From positions 1,144,001 through 1,208,000 of the forward strand of contig JBBBDQ010001123.1 of NCBI GenBank assembly GCA_037127315.1: a DNA stretch of 64,000 nucleotides, written 5' to 3'. Within the stretch, counting starts at the first letter, position 1, and every line of letters starts with the position of its first letter. Shown in pieces: positions 44,028 through 55,070 of the stretch. Under the pieces are notes generated by a model. It was not told the DNA's origin, did no database searches, and saw only the letters and a program-made list of their open reading frames with translations. Source of the stretch: Ascarosepion bandense. Lineage: Eukaryota; Mollusca; Cephalopoda; Sepiida; Sepiidae. Position numbers and translations under genes: made by a program.

Positions 44028-44565
44028 GCAGTATAGCCCAGCGTTGCTCGGGTGTAATGAAAGCTTTAAAACTAATCGATGGTCCTGGAACTCAGACTCT
44101 TTGGACGTTGGCACGAAAGACTAAAAAGCAATAGTTGTTTCCAGTTAAAGCGAAATCATAGACTGAAAGAAAAATAATGGATGCAAGTCAAATTTTGATT
44201 TCCTGGTATCAATATCAAATAAGTTTTTTTCGTCATAAACTAAATTTTGAAGGCTAAATACGTCTTCTGAGTAAATGGTATCATGGCTGAGACTAAGAAC
44301 TACAATTATACCTACTTAGAGCCAAACCTGAAGCAAAAACTAAAATAAAAGGGCTGAAAAAAATACAGACATAGAGGCAGATAAGCAGACACACATACAA
44401 ACATCTTGCCTTATATATATATATATATATTTATATATGTATTATCGACACTTATAGTACAACTGTAGAAATTTTCAAGAAAATCAGTTCAGTTGTTTCA
44501 GAGTCTATAGGTAACAGAAACACACACAGACAAAGTTCCATTTATAAATAAGTTTAGATTAGATC
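44028..44565 (+). mobile_element. RTE-like LINE 3' tail, copy 2
   Basis: CTAGCAGTATAGCCCAGCGT and onward matches 6449 closely for ~290 bp, including CTCTTTGGACGTTGGCAC and AAAGCAATAGTTGTTTCC. It ends with CATCTTGCCTTATATATA and a further ACAGACAAAGTTCCATTTAT tail. It interrupts the THAP-type transposase relic. Confidence 0.55.
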
Positions 44566-44569
44566 TTAT

Positions 44570-45000
44570 CTAATTCTAAAAAAAGCATTTATTTCATCAT
44601 CAATTTGATTTTGAGCAGTACTGAAGGCTTTTTTGATATTCCTTTGAACAGCAGAAGGTGTTGACTCTTTGGCACATCTGGTCATACAGATGGTGGATTT
44701 TGGGGGCACCTTTTTCCATGAGCTTTTATGGTATTAAAATTTGAAAGCCAATGTAGTTGACAAACAACTGTATTGTTTGTAACATTCAGATTAGCATTTG
44801 GAACTGATTTTTTCGATTGCTCTCTCTCTCTCTCTCTCTCTGTTTGGTAAATGATAAACTGATATTTTTTCATCTCACAAACAGTTTTGTCTTGCTGGCT
44901 TCTGTAATTTGTTTTGCAAGCAATGATACAACACTTGGGGGCACTGCTGGAAATTACACCTGAATATCTGAAATGATAAATTTAAGCTTCTTAAGCACAA
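44570..45000 (-). pseudogene. THAP-type transposase, N-terminal relic
   Basis: Minus strand: TVVCQLHWLSNFNTIKAHGK then RCPQNPPSV, matching the second half of a C2CH THAP zinc finger ('VCxxHW ... G..RP.NPPS'). It is followed in another frame by AKESTPSAVQRNIKKAFSTA, a plausible linker. With 43000-43990 it forms one relic split by the RTE-like insertion. Confidence 0.5.
44819..44842. repeat. (CT)n microsatellite
   Basis: Ten to eleven CT dinucleotides inside the THAP-type relic. Confidence 0.9.
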
Positions 45001-46008
45001 TTATTTTTTTACTGCTTCAATTTAGGAGAAACTTTTCAAGCCAAATTAATTATACTCTTAAAACTAACTCTTCCCATCCCATACCAATAAGTTAAAAATA
45101 GAAATTCTAGGGGCTTGCATTAAACCTGAAAATCTACTTCTTTAATTTTAATTTTTGTGGAGGTATATTGGTTTTGGGATATATCGTTAGCAAAAGCTTG
45201 CAAAATATTATATAATCTTTTAATTATTGAGTCAATTAAGTATCAAAATTTCTGGCACTTGTCAACATAAGATCAGCCATTGCCTGGCTCTCTCCCAGAA
45301 TGCTGCTTCCACAAGCATTACATTCCCACAAGCATCCTCCCCCTTGATTTAAAGGTGGTGCTGGGGTTTTTGCTTAGTACCTGAGGTGACAAACAAGGGA
45401 AAGGCCAAGTGCTTTGGTTATTTTTGAGACAAGATCTTTTGGTGGGGCAATTCACCACAGTGCACTTTAATCTCAGCCATCTTGTATCAAAAATTAATTT
45501 CGAGCTCAACTTGAGTAAATAAATAAATAAATACTTTAGAAGAATCTGGAAAAATGACTGAGCAGTAACCAGCAGCAGGGTTAATATTTCCCTCACCATG
45601 TTTTTAGAATATCGAATTAAATATTAAATTGATTATGACATTAAATGATGTAAAAAAAAAACATTCTTAAATGGCTTTTACATTAATTTTGTCATAAGAA
45701 TATGACATTTGGTTCTTTTATGCTTTATTTGAAAATCTTAAAAATTGAACTAAACATTCATATTTGTTTATCTTAAAGAAAAACAACTAATAAAAATATT
45801 CTATGAATGCATTTGTTCTTTATGAATAACAACAATATTAGAGAAAAATATTGAAGTAACTTAGTGAAAGAATAATGGTAATTTGTTTTAATAAATTTCA
45901 AACAAGTGTAGCAAAGACATACATTTGTTAAAAATCTAGACGTTAACTTTATGTAATATTATTTATTAATGTCATTTTTTTTTTCATTAATTTTAATATC
46001 TAATAATC
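45001..46008. other. BCS1L intron, nothing recognised
   Basis: A slightly GC-richer patch at 45280-45500 has no recognisable coding content. The remainder is AT-rich. Confidence 0.4.
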
Positions 46009-47034
46009 CCAAGTGGGCAGATATGCTGACGACAGTACGGTTTACCCTCATCTCAATCAAAAATCTACCAAGGCTGACAAAGCAAACCTTTCTGCTGAGC
46101 TTGAAAAGGACCTCCAATCCATGGTGGACTGGGGTAAGAAATGGCTCGTTAAATTTAATGCTTCCAAAACGAAGCTGCTATCTAATAACCACCACAGACA
46201 ATCGTTCCTCCCGCCCATTAATATGGATCAGGCTTCTCTCCCTGAAAGTAAAACACTGTGTCTTCTCAGATTAACTCTCACATCAGACCTCAAGTGGGAT
46301 AACTATATAGAATCCATAGCTAAATCCGCTGCTAAGAAGGTCGGTTCTCTGTGTAGGGCCAGGAAGTTATTCCCATCTGAAACAATCCTGCATATATACA
46401 AATCTACCATCCACCCGTGCATTAAATATTGCTGCCATATCTGGTCTGATGCTCCTGCTATCCACTTAGGTGTCCTCGACCAAATCCAACACAGAATCTG
46501 TAATGTGATCAATCCCGACTTGGCAGCTAGGATACAGCCGCTTTCTCACTGACACAGTGTGGCTTCACTGTGTCTCTTCTACAAATATTTTCACATCTTC
46601 TGCTCTGATGAACTTAGCTCACTATATATGAATTTCCTCAAGCCACAAGATTAACAACTAGGTCCCACCCTTTTACTGTGAAACCAATAAGATATAAACA
46701 CAAATACTACTCCATCAGCTTCTTTTCTCACACTTCCCGTCTGTGGAATTCCCTTCCACATATTTGCTTTCCCGACAGCTATAATCTCCAAGAATTTAAA
46801 TGTAAAGTCAATAGTCATCTCCTGTCTCACTAACTTACATCCTCTCTCTCTCTCTCTCATGCTTTTTTCTTTGTCCACCCCACTCTCATCAGTATTCTCT
46901 TCCTTCTCATACCCTCTTCCTGACACCCCCTGTAACCGGTTACTCTTTCTCATAACATTCCTCCTATGTAACCCCCTGCACAACAGTGGTAGTAAAATAC
47001 CTTGCTTGGGGTGATATGATTATAAAAAAAAAAT
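46009..47034 (+). mobile_element. LINE-1-type RT C-terminus and 3' UTR (best copy)
   Basis: The frame opens in the RT active site as GRYADDSTVYPHLNQKSTKA (YADD intact) and continues LEKDLQSMVDWGKKWLVKFN, LTLTSDLKWDNYIESIAKSA, YKSTIHPCIKYCCHIWSDAP and QIQHRICNVINPDLAARIQP for 179 residues before a stop. The 3' part and UTR end CTTGCTTGGGGTGATATGAT plus A-tract. It is 5'-truncated just upstream of the YADD box. It is not functional. Confidence 0.8.
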
Positions 47035-47058
47035 TCTCTATTATAATGTGGATATAAA

Positions 47059-47108
47059 GTGGGGGATCAATTATACATTACAATCAATATATAAACTGAT
47101 CCCTCACT
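47059..47108. repeat. Tiny palindromic element, copy 2
   Basis: 17-bp arms (AAAGTGGGGGATCAATT and AACTGATCCCTCACTTT, two mismatches) around a centre resembling copy 1 at 32851. It lies between two LINE-1-type 3' ends. Confidence 0.6.
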
Positions 47109-47124
47109 TTGTGGCCACAATCAT

Positions 47125-47258
47125 CTTTCTCTAACCCACTTCCTGACACCCCCTATAACCTGTCACTCTTTCTCGTAACATTCCTCCTATGTAACCCCCT
47201 GCACAACAGTGGTAGTAAAATGCCTTGCTTGGTGCGACACGATTATAAAAAAAAAGAA
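47125..47258 (+). mobile_element. LINE-1-type 3' end, short copy
   Basis: Repeats the last ~130 bp of the preceding LINE (CCCACTTCCTGACACCCCCT to CCTTGCTTGGTGCGACACGA and A-tract). Confidence 0.75.
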
Positions 47259-47560
47259 AGTAAATCATTACAGTTCACTCAATAAAAAAAAAATTTAGAA
47301 ACAAATATACACTGCATAGAAAAGAAAGTTGGTTTTTGAAGCTCATTTGCTTTTTTTTTTTCAAGAATATTGAATAAACATTTCATAGAAAAATGTTGAG
47401 TCAGTGACTATTAAGATAACTTTTTACCACTTGTTTTTAAAACTTTAGAGAAGACTCTGAAAAAATGCTGCAAGATTAATTTCATTCAGACTCACAATGT
47501 TTTTACAATACCAAATATAAATATTTAATTATTAAATTTATGTAAAAACATTCTTAAATG

Positions 47561-48985
47561 TGGGTAGCTCCATTTTTTCACTAAAAATTTGCAATATCTG
47601 AGTTTTAGAATGAATTTTTATAAATGAAAAAGCTTTTTCAAAACTTTCATTTTAGCTTTAATTGAAAGCTCATGGATTAAATTTACTATCTCTGTTAAAC
47701 AAAATACTCTGTTGTGTATTTTTCAAAAAGAAATTATTTTTATTGCAATTCATTTTTTTTTCAAAAATAACTGATTAGCATTCTTTTTAGCCATCTTTCA
47801 TCACAATGTAATTTTTTTATTAAAAAATCTTCCAAAAATAAAATATACTTTTCTGAAATTTTATTTGTGGAATATTAGCAGATATAAAAATATAATTAAT
47901 CTGATTTGAAACAAGTATTATTTACTTTCAGTTAAAAAAAGCAGAAAAACACATTTTAAAATGAACAGTAGTGATTTATATATTTTTCAACACCCAACAT
48001 GCACTTGTCGAACACTGATAAGCTATTTACATGTTATTTGTTATCCTACGGAGACATTATCTGCTAACACATAATTTAAGAAAATGAACACTTTTTTATG
48101 TAAAGCACAAGGTAATCTTACAAATATTGTAAATATTTTTTGTAATCTAATTTTAAATTTACATCGATCATATTTCTGATAATGTTGTGTATAATCATCC
48201 ATACTTTCAAAATGGTCACATTTTATATATAGGAAAAAATTTTTTAATTATTTTAAAAAATCTTAGTTCATGATGATTTTTATTAAGCTTTTCAATTTTT
48301 ATTTATTAAATATAGTCTTCAATTAATAATTTAATAACCTAACACAAGATTTTGAAAAGATTTTTGAAACTATAAATTATTATATTTTAAAAATGAAAAC
48401 AATTTTTGTAAAAATTCATTATTCATCACAAATTTTTTTTCTTCAGACAATAATATATATATTATTTATAAAAGCAATGAAAAACTTATCTAATTATATA
48501 ATGTCATAGTTTTAGTGCATATTTTTATTTTACTATTTCAAGCAAAATTTTTGGAAAGTGACAAAAATTTTTAAAAAATGGATAATTTACATTCTCCTAT
48601 GAATCCTGCATTTAATTAATAAAACAAAGTTTGGACAGAATTGAATTTCTAGAAATTAAGTTGTGGGGAAGGGGGTGGGGTCACAGATGTAAAAAGAATA
48701 TTTTTACCAAGATTTTATAAAAAAAATAATTTAAAAAATCAATTCATTTATTTGTGAATAAGTCCTAAAAGTTTCATTAAAAACTGACAATTATTTGATT
48801 TTTGAAAGAATTTCCAAATTAATGTGTTTTACACCAGAAAAATTCCCATAGTAAATTCTGGGCCCACACTGATGCCAAAAATTTTAAAAATTTAAGTAAG
48901 ATTTTTGAACCTGTTAGAAAGTATTAAAAAATAAATAATAAAAAAAATACTTAATAAATAAACATTTTGACAATAAAACTTTCAG
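47561..48985. mobile_element. hAT-like non-autonomous element, copy 2
   Basis: The left end TGGGTAGCTCCATTTTTTCA corresponds to TAGGTAGTTCCACTTTTTCG in copy 3. Shared internal blocks include TTTTAGCTTTAATTGAAAGC and GAATTTCTAGAAATTAAGTT. The right end is replaced by the LINE-3 copy. No coding region is present. Confidence 0.55.
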
Positions 48986-50100
48986 ACTTTTTTCATCATG
49001 CTATTTTGTTTTTTGTCAAATGTCTTGACAAAGTACACCACAGAGACTTGATAAAGATGCTCGACAACCTCAGCATTTTCAGAAAAGATGTTAGGATAAT
49101 CAAGAATTTATATTGGCAGCATACTGCTTGTGTCCTGATAGGAAGTGAACTCAGCAGGTATACAATAATAGAAAGGGGTGTAAGACAAGCATGTGTTTTC
49201 TCACCAGATCTATTCATCCTGTACAGTGAAGCAATTATGAGAGGAATAAAAGACTTGCCAAGATTCGTCATTGGCAGCCACAAGCTCAACAATGTAAGAT
49301 ACGTGGATGACACAGTGCTGATAACAGACACGGAAAGAAAAATGCAGAACCTTCTAAAGAAGGTAGTAAAAGAAAATGAGAAGAAAGGACTGAGCATAAA
49401 CTTTAAGAAAACAGAACGTATGGTCATCAGCAAAAAAAAAGAGCCCAAAATGCCAAATACAAGTTGGAGAAACTAAAATAAAACAAGTAAAGAAATTTAA
49501 ATACCTGGGAAGTGTTCTGACAGAGGATGGAAAGTGCAACATGGAGATCCAAAGACGCATTGGCATGGCCAAAGATGCATTTCAGAAGCTAACCAGAGTA
49601 CTGACAGACAGGAAACTCGCATTGGAAACAAAGAAAAAGTGCTGGATTGCTATGTGATATCTGTCCTTTTATAAAGAAATTAATGTTGGACAATCTCATC
49701 AGAGATGAAGGAGAGGCTTGAGGCAGCAGAAATGTGGTTTTACAGAAGGATGCTGAGGATACCATGGACCGAGCACATGAGCAACGATGAGGATGCAAAG
49801 AAGAAGAAAACTCAAATATCACATCAGGAAGAGAGAGCTGAGGTTCTTGCAACACGTAATGAAGAAAGAGGGTCAGGAGAATTTAATACTCACAGGACAG
49901 ATAGAAGGAAAGAGAGACAGGGGAAAGCAGCACAAGACCTACTTGTAAGTCTGAGCAAGTGGATGGCAGAGCAGTGTTTCGAAGAAATGCCAAAAGAAAA
50001 AAATATTGAGAGTAACAAGAGACAGAGGCAAGTGGATGTCCATGATTGCCTACATCCTGAAGGGACATGGCACATGAAGATGATGCCATGTCTTTCTTAG
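48986..50100 (+). mobile_element. LINE-3 reverse transcriptase fragment and 3' end
   Basis: One frame of about 160 residues reads CLDKVHHRDLIKMLDNLSIF, IIERGVRQACVFSPDLFILY and NNVRYVDDTVLITDTERKMQ, then GLSINFKKTERMVISKK. These are RT motifs including the catalytic box, here YVDD instead of the common YADD. It continues with FKYLGSVLTEDGKCNMEIQR-like and MKERLEAAEMWFYRRMLRIP frames after frameshifts. This lineage is an RTE/BovB-related type sometimes annotated as 'craniofacial development protein 2-like'. The clade is uncertain. Confidence 0.75.
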
Positions 50101-50780
50101 GAAAAACGTGGCAGAATCTAATTAAATATTTTTCATTCATTTTGTAATACAAAAATATTACATTTGCTTTTATTTTATGTTTAATGATAGATTTAAATAA
50201 AAACATAAATTACTCATAAAATTAAATTTTATCAATGAATAATTTTCATAAATAACGATATCAAAGAAAAGTAGTAAAATAACTTTGTGACTATTGATAA
50301 ATAATGGCATTTTATTTTAATTTTACATAAATAAATTTTGCAGTAAAAAAAAAACAGAAGTCTAAACATCATGCAAGAAGAGAAGCCTTTCCTTTTTTGT
50401 TAAGAACCTTAATAAACTTTAATTTAAAAGTATTAAAATAAGAAGCTTAAAATTCAAAGACCAAGATTCTTAAATACCATTTTTGTATCATGAATTATAG
50501 ACCCAAAATTCTAAATTTACAATCTATGTAAATTACAGATCCAAAATCTAGATTTACAATCTACATAAAAAATAATATAGCAACTGGAAATAAAATAAAT
50601 AGATCTTATACTTACTTACTTCAATTAAATAAGGTAAATGGTATCCCAAATAGAAGATTTCTTTAATTTCTTAAGCCAACAACTAGTAAACTGAAATGAC
50701 CCACTGCTCTCATTGAATCAAGGACCGTTTAAAACCAACCTCCAATTCTATTCCTTCTCTACATTATGAATTGGCCATCT
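50101..50780. other. BCS1L intron, nothing recognised
   Basis: AT-rich. A small tandem duplication near 50507-50570 repeats AAAATCTAGATTTACAATCTA-like sequence. Confidence 0.4.
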
Positions 50781-50782
50781 AA

Positions 50783-51088
50783 TGTGCATTGTGGTGAAGT
50801 GGATATCAACACAGAACGACAAATCAGGGAGCCGAGTTTGAATTCCATTTGAATTCCTTGCATTCACTTTCGCACAAATACCATTGGGAAAGGTATTAAT
50901 CCGTCTCTTCCCTCCAGTTATGGGTTAAATAATAGGACAGACTGGGTTCTATAGTCTTGACTGGCAACCAGTCTACCACAGAAAGCAATGGCAAACTACT
51001 GCAGGATAATCTTCTGCCCAGTCAATCATGTCTCTTTTGAGACATGATCGCCCAAAATGTGTATCACATATGGCACTTAACTGACTGA
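50783..51088 (+). mobile_element. SINE-A copy, full length
   Basis: The clearest plus-strand copy. The head is GTGCATTGTGGTGAAGTGGA (A-box region) and GAGTTTGAATTCC (B-box region), followed by the body with TCTACCACAGAAAGCAATGG and the tail GGCACTTAACTGACTGAAT. Confidence 0.8.
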
Positions 51089-51641
51089 ATATAGAATGCC
51101 ATGGTGGACCACATAACTGTTCAATGAATAAAAAAGTTTATTTTTGACTAATAGATAAGTTTAGGAATATTTATATAGTCTTTACTTTATATATACTTCT
51201 TAATTTTTATTCAACTTCTACAATAAAAACATCCAACAGAGTAAAAGGGATGCTAACTTACATCACTTGATCTTGTTTTCTGCTAGTTTTAGAATTGCTT
51301 TTCTATTTTTAATATTTTAGTATGCTACAGATTACGGTATGTTCTAAGTTGTAACAACCATTTCAAAGTGGAATTGTTCTATAGACCATGAAATTATTAC
51401 TGTGGGCACCCAATTTGCTTTTTTTTATGTGGACCCCCCAATAATGGTCCATAGGGACTTCGTTTGAGAATACCTGTTCTAGGGAATGAATGAGCTGGTG
51501 AAAACATTAGTTCCTTGGCAATTGTGAGCCCAATCCTGGGGTCTGGTTCACTGATCTTCAAAAAAATCTTTCATTACATATTAAAAATAAATGTAAATTG
51601 AACCAAGTTATTAAACGTTTTTTTTAAAAAAACAACTTTTA
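51089..51641. other. BCS1L intron, nothing recognised
   Basis: No gene or repeat recognised. Confidence 0.4.
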
Positions 51642-52440
51642 AAAAGGGGGAAAAATGAAACAAAAAGAAAAAAGGAAGGAAGAAAGCAAAACAAAAGCAG
51701 AAGAGGAGAAACGAGAATAGAAAAAAGAAACAGAAGGAGAAAAGAAGAAAATAACACAATAAAAGTGAACAGAAAAAAAAACAAAAGAAGAATGGGAAAA
51801 AAAGAAAAAGTGAAAAGAAAAAAGAAACAAAAGAATAAAGGAAGAAAAAGGAAACAAATGGAGACAGAAAGAAACAAAAGGAAGAAGGAAGAAAGAAAAG
51901 GAGAAAGGAAGGAAAAAGAAACAAAAGAGAACAAAAGGAGAACAAAAGAAAAAAGAAACAAAAGGAGAACGGAAGAAAAAAGAAACAAAAGGAGAACGGA
52001 AGAAAAAAGAAACAAAAGGAGAACAGAAGAAAAAGAAACAAAAGAAAAAGAAACAAAAGGAAAAAGAACGAAAGAAAAAAGAAACAGAAAGAAAAAAGAA
52101 ACAGAAGGAGAACGGAAGAAAAAAGAAACAGAAGGAGAACGGAAGAAAAAAGAAACAGAAGGAGAACGGAAGAAAAAAGAAACAGAAGGAGAACGGAAGA
52201 AAAAAGAAACAGAAGGAGAACGGAAGAAAAAAGAAACAGAAGGAGAACGGAAGAAAAAAGAAACAGAAGGAGAACGGAAGAAAAAAGAAACAGAAGGAGA
52301 ACGGAAGAAAAAAGAAACAGAAGGAGAACAGAAGAAAAAAGAAACAGAAGGAGAACAGAAGAAAAAAGAAACAAAAGGAGAACAGAAGAAAAAAGAAATA
52401 GGAGAACGGAAGAAAAAAGAAACAAAGAAAAAGAATAACC
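51642..52440. repeat. Polypurine minisatellite, 27-bp unit
   Basis: About 800 bp in which the plus strand is almost purely A and G. The distal half is tandem copies of a 27-bp unit (GAACGGAAGAAAAAAGAAAC plus AGAAGGA), nine or more in the regular part. Because 27 is a multiple of three and the unit lacks stops in several frames, long open frames exist on both strands. They are low-complexity (EGERKKKET on plus, Phe/Ser/Leu-rich on minus) and are not considered genes. It starts a few bases beyond the BCS1L exon 1 donor. Confidence 0.93.
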
Positions 52441-52443
52441 TAC

Positions 52444-53176
52444 CTGCAAGTGCAACTATATAGCTGCTCTTTCCACAACCTGGGGGTCCATGCAGAAGAT
52501 ACCCCCTGCGGTAGGGAATACCCCTATCTGTATACCATTTGACATTTCCAATAAATTCTTTTACATCAGTCATTATATGATCAGAAATGCCAGCATCTAA
52601 AACCACAGAACTTAGTGGACGCTTTTTCTTTGGATATCCAAATTGGCGCCATTCTGAACCCATCGGCGTATACATAACTGTCTTTCCCTCTTGTTCTTGT
52701 AGAGCAATCGCTCGTGCCTCTTCAAGAATATTGAAAAATAAATCTCGATTCTGTCCAATGGCTGTAAGAGAAACTGTCTCAAAAGGGGTCCCTGTTGTGA
52801 AATCACCCAACGTCTTCTCTCGATTTCTCTCAACTTTGATCCACGTGTTTTTATGTTTAAAAAAATGGTTACCTGGGCTTGGCATGAAATCAAACTTGGT
52901 GCAGATGCGACCAGCATCCGACTGCTCAAACTTGGTGCGAACACTGAGGTGCTGTGATCGCATGGCTCGATGAGAGATCCAGTGTAGAAGCCAGTGGTAA
53001 CTTTTATCAGCACTTGGAACTTCCAAGCTGATCAGGTAATTCCTTCGCAGCAGAATAGCAGCATACTGTGCAAGTTTTCGTAATGCTGCCATTCCGGTAC
53101 CAACACCAAAAAGTCCAAAGCCAGCACCAAAATATGGATTGCTTCCCAAGGAAGCCACAAGTTCTGTTATTGTCAT
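52444..53176 (-). CDS. BCS1L: BCS1L, first coding exon
   Basis: BCS1L is a homo-oligomeric AAA ATPase of the inner mitochondrial membrane that translocates and installs the Rieske Fe-S subunit in complex III. The ATG at 53176 gives [20 protein letters not shown], a short N-terminus facing the intermembrane space. A membrane helix follows (residues ~14-37: [20 protein letters not shown] region), with a basic internal targeting segment (LLRRNYL). The BCS1-specific domain follows ([60 protein letters not shown]), and then Walker [10 protein letters not shown] at residues 230-238. The exon ends ALA plus one base before GTAGGT (52443). The start matches the vertebrate start, and the upstream acceptor puts only 16 bases of 5' UTR in this exon. 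Confidence 0.97.
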
Positions 53177-53192
53177 TTCAAGGAATCAGAGA
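53177..53192 (-). other. BCS1L: BCS1L 5' UTR portion and upstream acceptor
   Basis: Minus strand TTTTTTTCAG ends at 53193, followed by 16 bases and the ATG. This implies at least one non-coding exon further upstream (higher coordinates). A possible but unproven site is near 60575-60700. Confidence 0.6.
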
Positions 53193-53505
53193 CTGAAAAA
53201 AATACAAAACAAATTTCAAAAAAAAAGGCAGGAAAAAAAAAGGGTAAAAATTCAGAATACAAATATTTTGCCATTTTGTTCAGAACATCACTCATTGTAA
53301 AATATATTTTTATTTTGAATTGAATCAAGAATTATTTGGACAATTACATTTGAGAGTATGAACTTCTCATGTCTATCATGAACTTCTCATACCTGGCAGA
53401 CCCAATTTCATGGCATTATCCGCAAAAATAAGGGTTCCATTTTTATCAATTTTTGAATTTTACATCTGTTATAAAAAAATTTCTCCACTTTCTAGCAAGA
53501 GTTTA

Positions 53506-53508
<3 letters not shown>

Positions 53509-53551
<43 letters not shown>
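53509..53551. repeat. (TA)n tail of SINE-B
   Basis: About 21 TA units directly continuing the 3' end of the minus-strand SINE-B. Confidence 0.93.
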
Positions 53552-53554
<3 letters not shown>

Positions 53555-53825
53555 TCATCCACATACAAGCCTGTTTTGCTGTATCACAGCTCATCAGTCA
53601 GGATCAAAACTCGGCCAATTTGGTGTCAGTCGGAGTAGCTACCCACTAAGCCATAGGTGCATGGAATCAGAAGGTAAATTTTAACGTGTTGTATATAAGC
53701 AGTGTATACACACACCAGTCAACAAAAGAAATCAATCATTACTAAAGAGTAACGCATATATCGCAGAAGTGGAAACTGTTTTTAAAATTTTCTTCTCTAG
53801 AGAACTCAATCATAATGAGAGCGTA
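53552..53825 (-). mobile_element. SINE-B copy, minus strand
   Basis: The complement reads from a 5' part (TTGAGTTCTCTAGAGAAG) through an A-box-like TATGGCTTAGTGGGTAGC and B-box-like CGAGTTTTGATCCTG to GAGCTGTGATACAGCAAAAC and GTGGATGAC. It then runs into a TA tail (53509-53551). Confidence 0.75.
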
Positions 53826-53841
53826 GTATATTTTAATGAGA

Positions 53842-53848
<7 letters not shown>

Positions 53849-53891
<43 letters not shown>
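53849..53891. repeat. (TA)n microsatellite
   Basis: A TA run passing into CA, immediately before mariner element 2. Confidence 0.93.
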
Positions 53892-53899
<8 letters not shown>

Positions 53900-53901
53900 T
53901 A

Positions 53902-54951
53902 CACAAGAAGTAACCAAAAAAGTTCGGACCGTTTTTTGATTAATCATCGAATGAAGTTGAAATACATATGAAATGCTCATAGCAATTGTTTTCAAATTCG
54001 GACAGCCAGAAGTAGGAACATCAAACATTATAAAAACACATGCACCATGCCCGGCCATCAGTTATAAGCCAGACAGCTATGAGAAGGATGAAAGTGTCTA
54101 GAGATCTCGTTCGAGGCTGTTTGCTTTACAACTTGAAAGTGGGCTTATCAGCAACTGCATCAAGTCGCCGCATATGTCAAGCATTTGGGGATAGTGTTGT
54201 AGATGAACGTACAAACTGAGCAAGTGGGTTCTGCAAATGCTATTAGAGGTCCACAAGGGACAAGTGGCAGCCTGCATATCACTGCTTTCTCGTTACTGTA
54301 CTGCATCCTTATTCAATCGAGTGCTTACCAGTGATAAAAATTGCGTTGTGTACAAAACTCCCAAGCGTTCCAGACATTGGTTGTCTCCTCAGGATGCTGT
54401 CCCTCACACCGCAAGACCGCCTATGCACCTACGCAAGATTATGCTTTGTGTCTGGTGGACAGGTCATCAAGTGGTTCATTATGAACTGCTACCAACGGGC
54501 CAAACGGTCACTGGAGACCTATATTCACAGCAATTGAAACATGCAACAGGCATTGCACCAGAAGGAGCCAGCACTGGGGAATCACAAAGGTGTGCTTTTC
54601 CTTTATGACAACACCATGCCGCATGTTGCACGAGTAGTTAGAGATACCATACAGCAACTTGGGTGGGAGACTTATTCACCTGACCTTGCACCATCCAATT
54701 ACCACTTCTTCCACTACCTGGATAATCATCTTTGTGGGAAATTCTTCACCAATAAAGAAGACTTGTGCAAAGCCCTCATGGACTTCTTTTCATCAAAACC
54801 CTCCGAGTTCTACAATAAGGGCATTGAACAGCTGGAGACACGTTGACAGAAGGTGCTGGATGTGATGGCGATTACTTCGAAGACTAAATATAAGTTACAC
54901 ATACTGTGAAGTGTTTTCCTTTAAAAACAGAACCTTTTTTGTTATCTTGTG
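53902..54951 (+). mobile_element. mariner element 2
   Basis: Flanked by TA on both sides. The left end CACAAGAAGTAACCAAAAAA and the right end, whose complement is CACAAGATAACAAAAAAGGT, are imperfect inverted repeats. At 1050 bp it is shorter than a full mariner because of internal deletions. It lies upstream of the BCS1L coding start and appears to have inserted into a TA microsatellite. Confidence 0.85.
54088..54887 (+). pseudogene. mariner transposase 2, inactivated
   Basis: Begins MKVSRDLVRGCLLYNLKVGL then SATASSRRICQAFGDSVVDE (HTH), then changes frame. Later frames give WLSPQDAVPHTARPPMHLRK, IMLCVWWTGHQVVHYELLPT, LFLYDNTMPHVARVVRDTIQ and YSPDLAPSNYHFF. The block normally reading 'ETLPHPPYSPDLAPSDYH' has lost several residues and the third catalytic Asp is Asn. 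The C-terminus (KALMDFFSSKPSEFYNKGIE) runs into a stop and a frameshift before the final DYFED. Confidence 0.88.
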
Positions 54952-55070
54952 TATATATATATATATATATTTAGAAATTATAACATGAATATATTATAAT
55001 ACCGCTACAAAAGTAGCCACTTTGCCCCAACACCTCCCGCATCTCATCAAGCGATGAGGCCCATTCCAGG

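Noticed and set aside
51574..52463. Open frames of 232 and 293 codons in the polypurine tract.
   Set aside because: They exist only because a stop-free 27-bp unit is repeated. Composition is extreme and no start context or conservation is visible.
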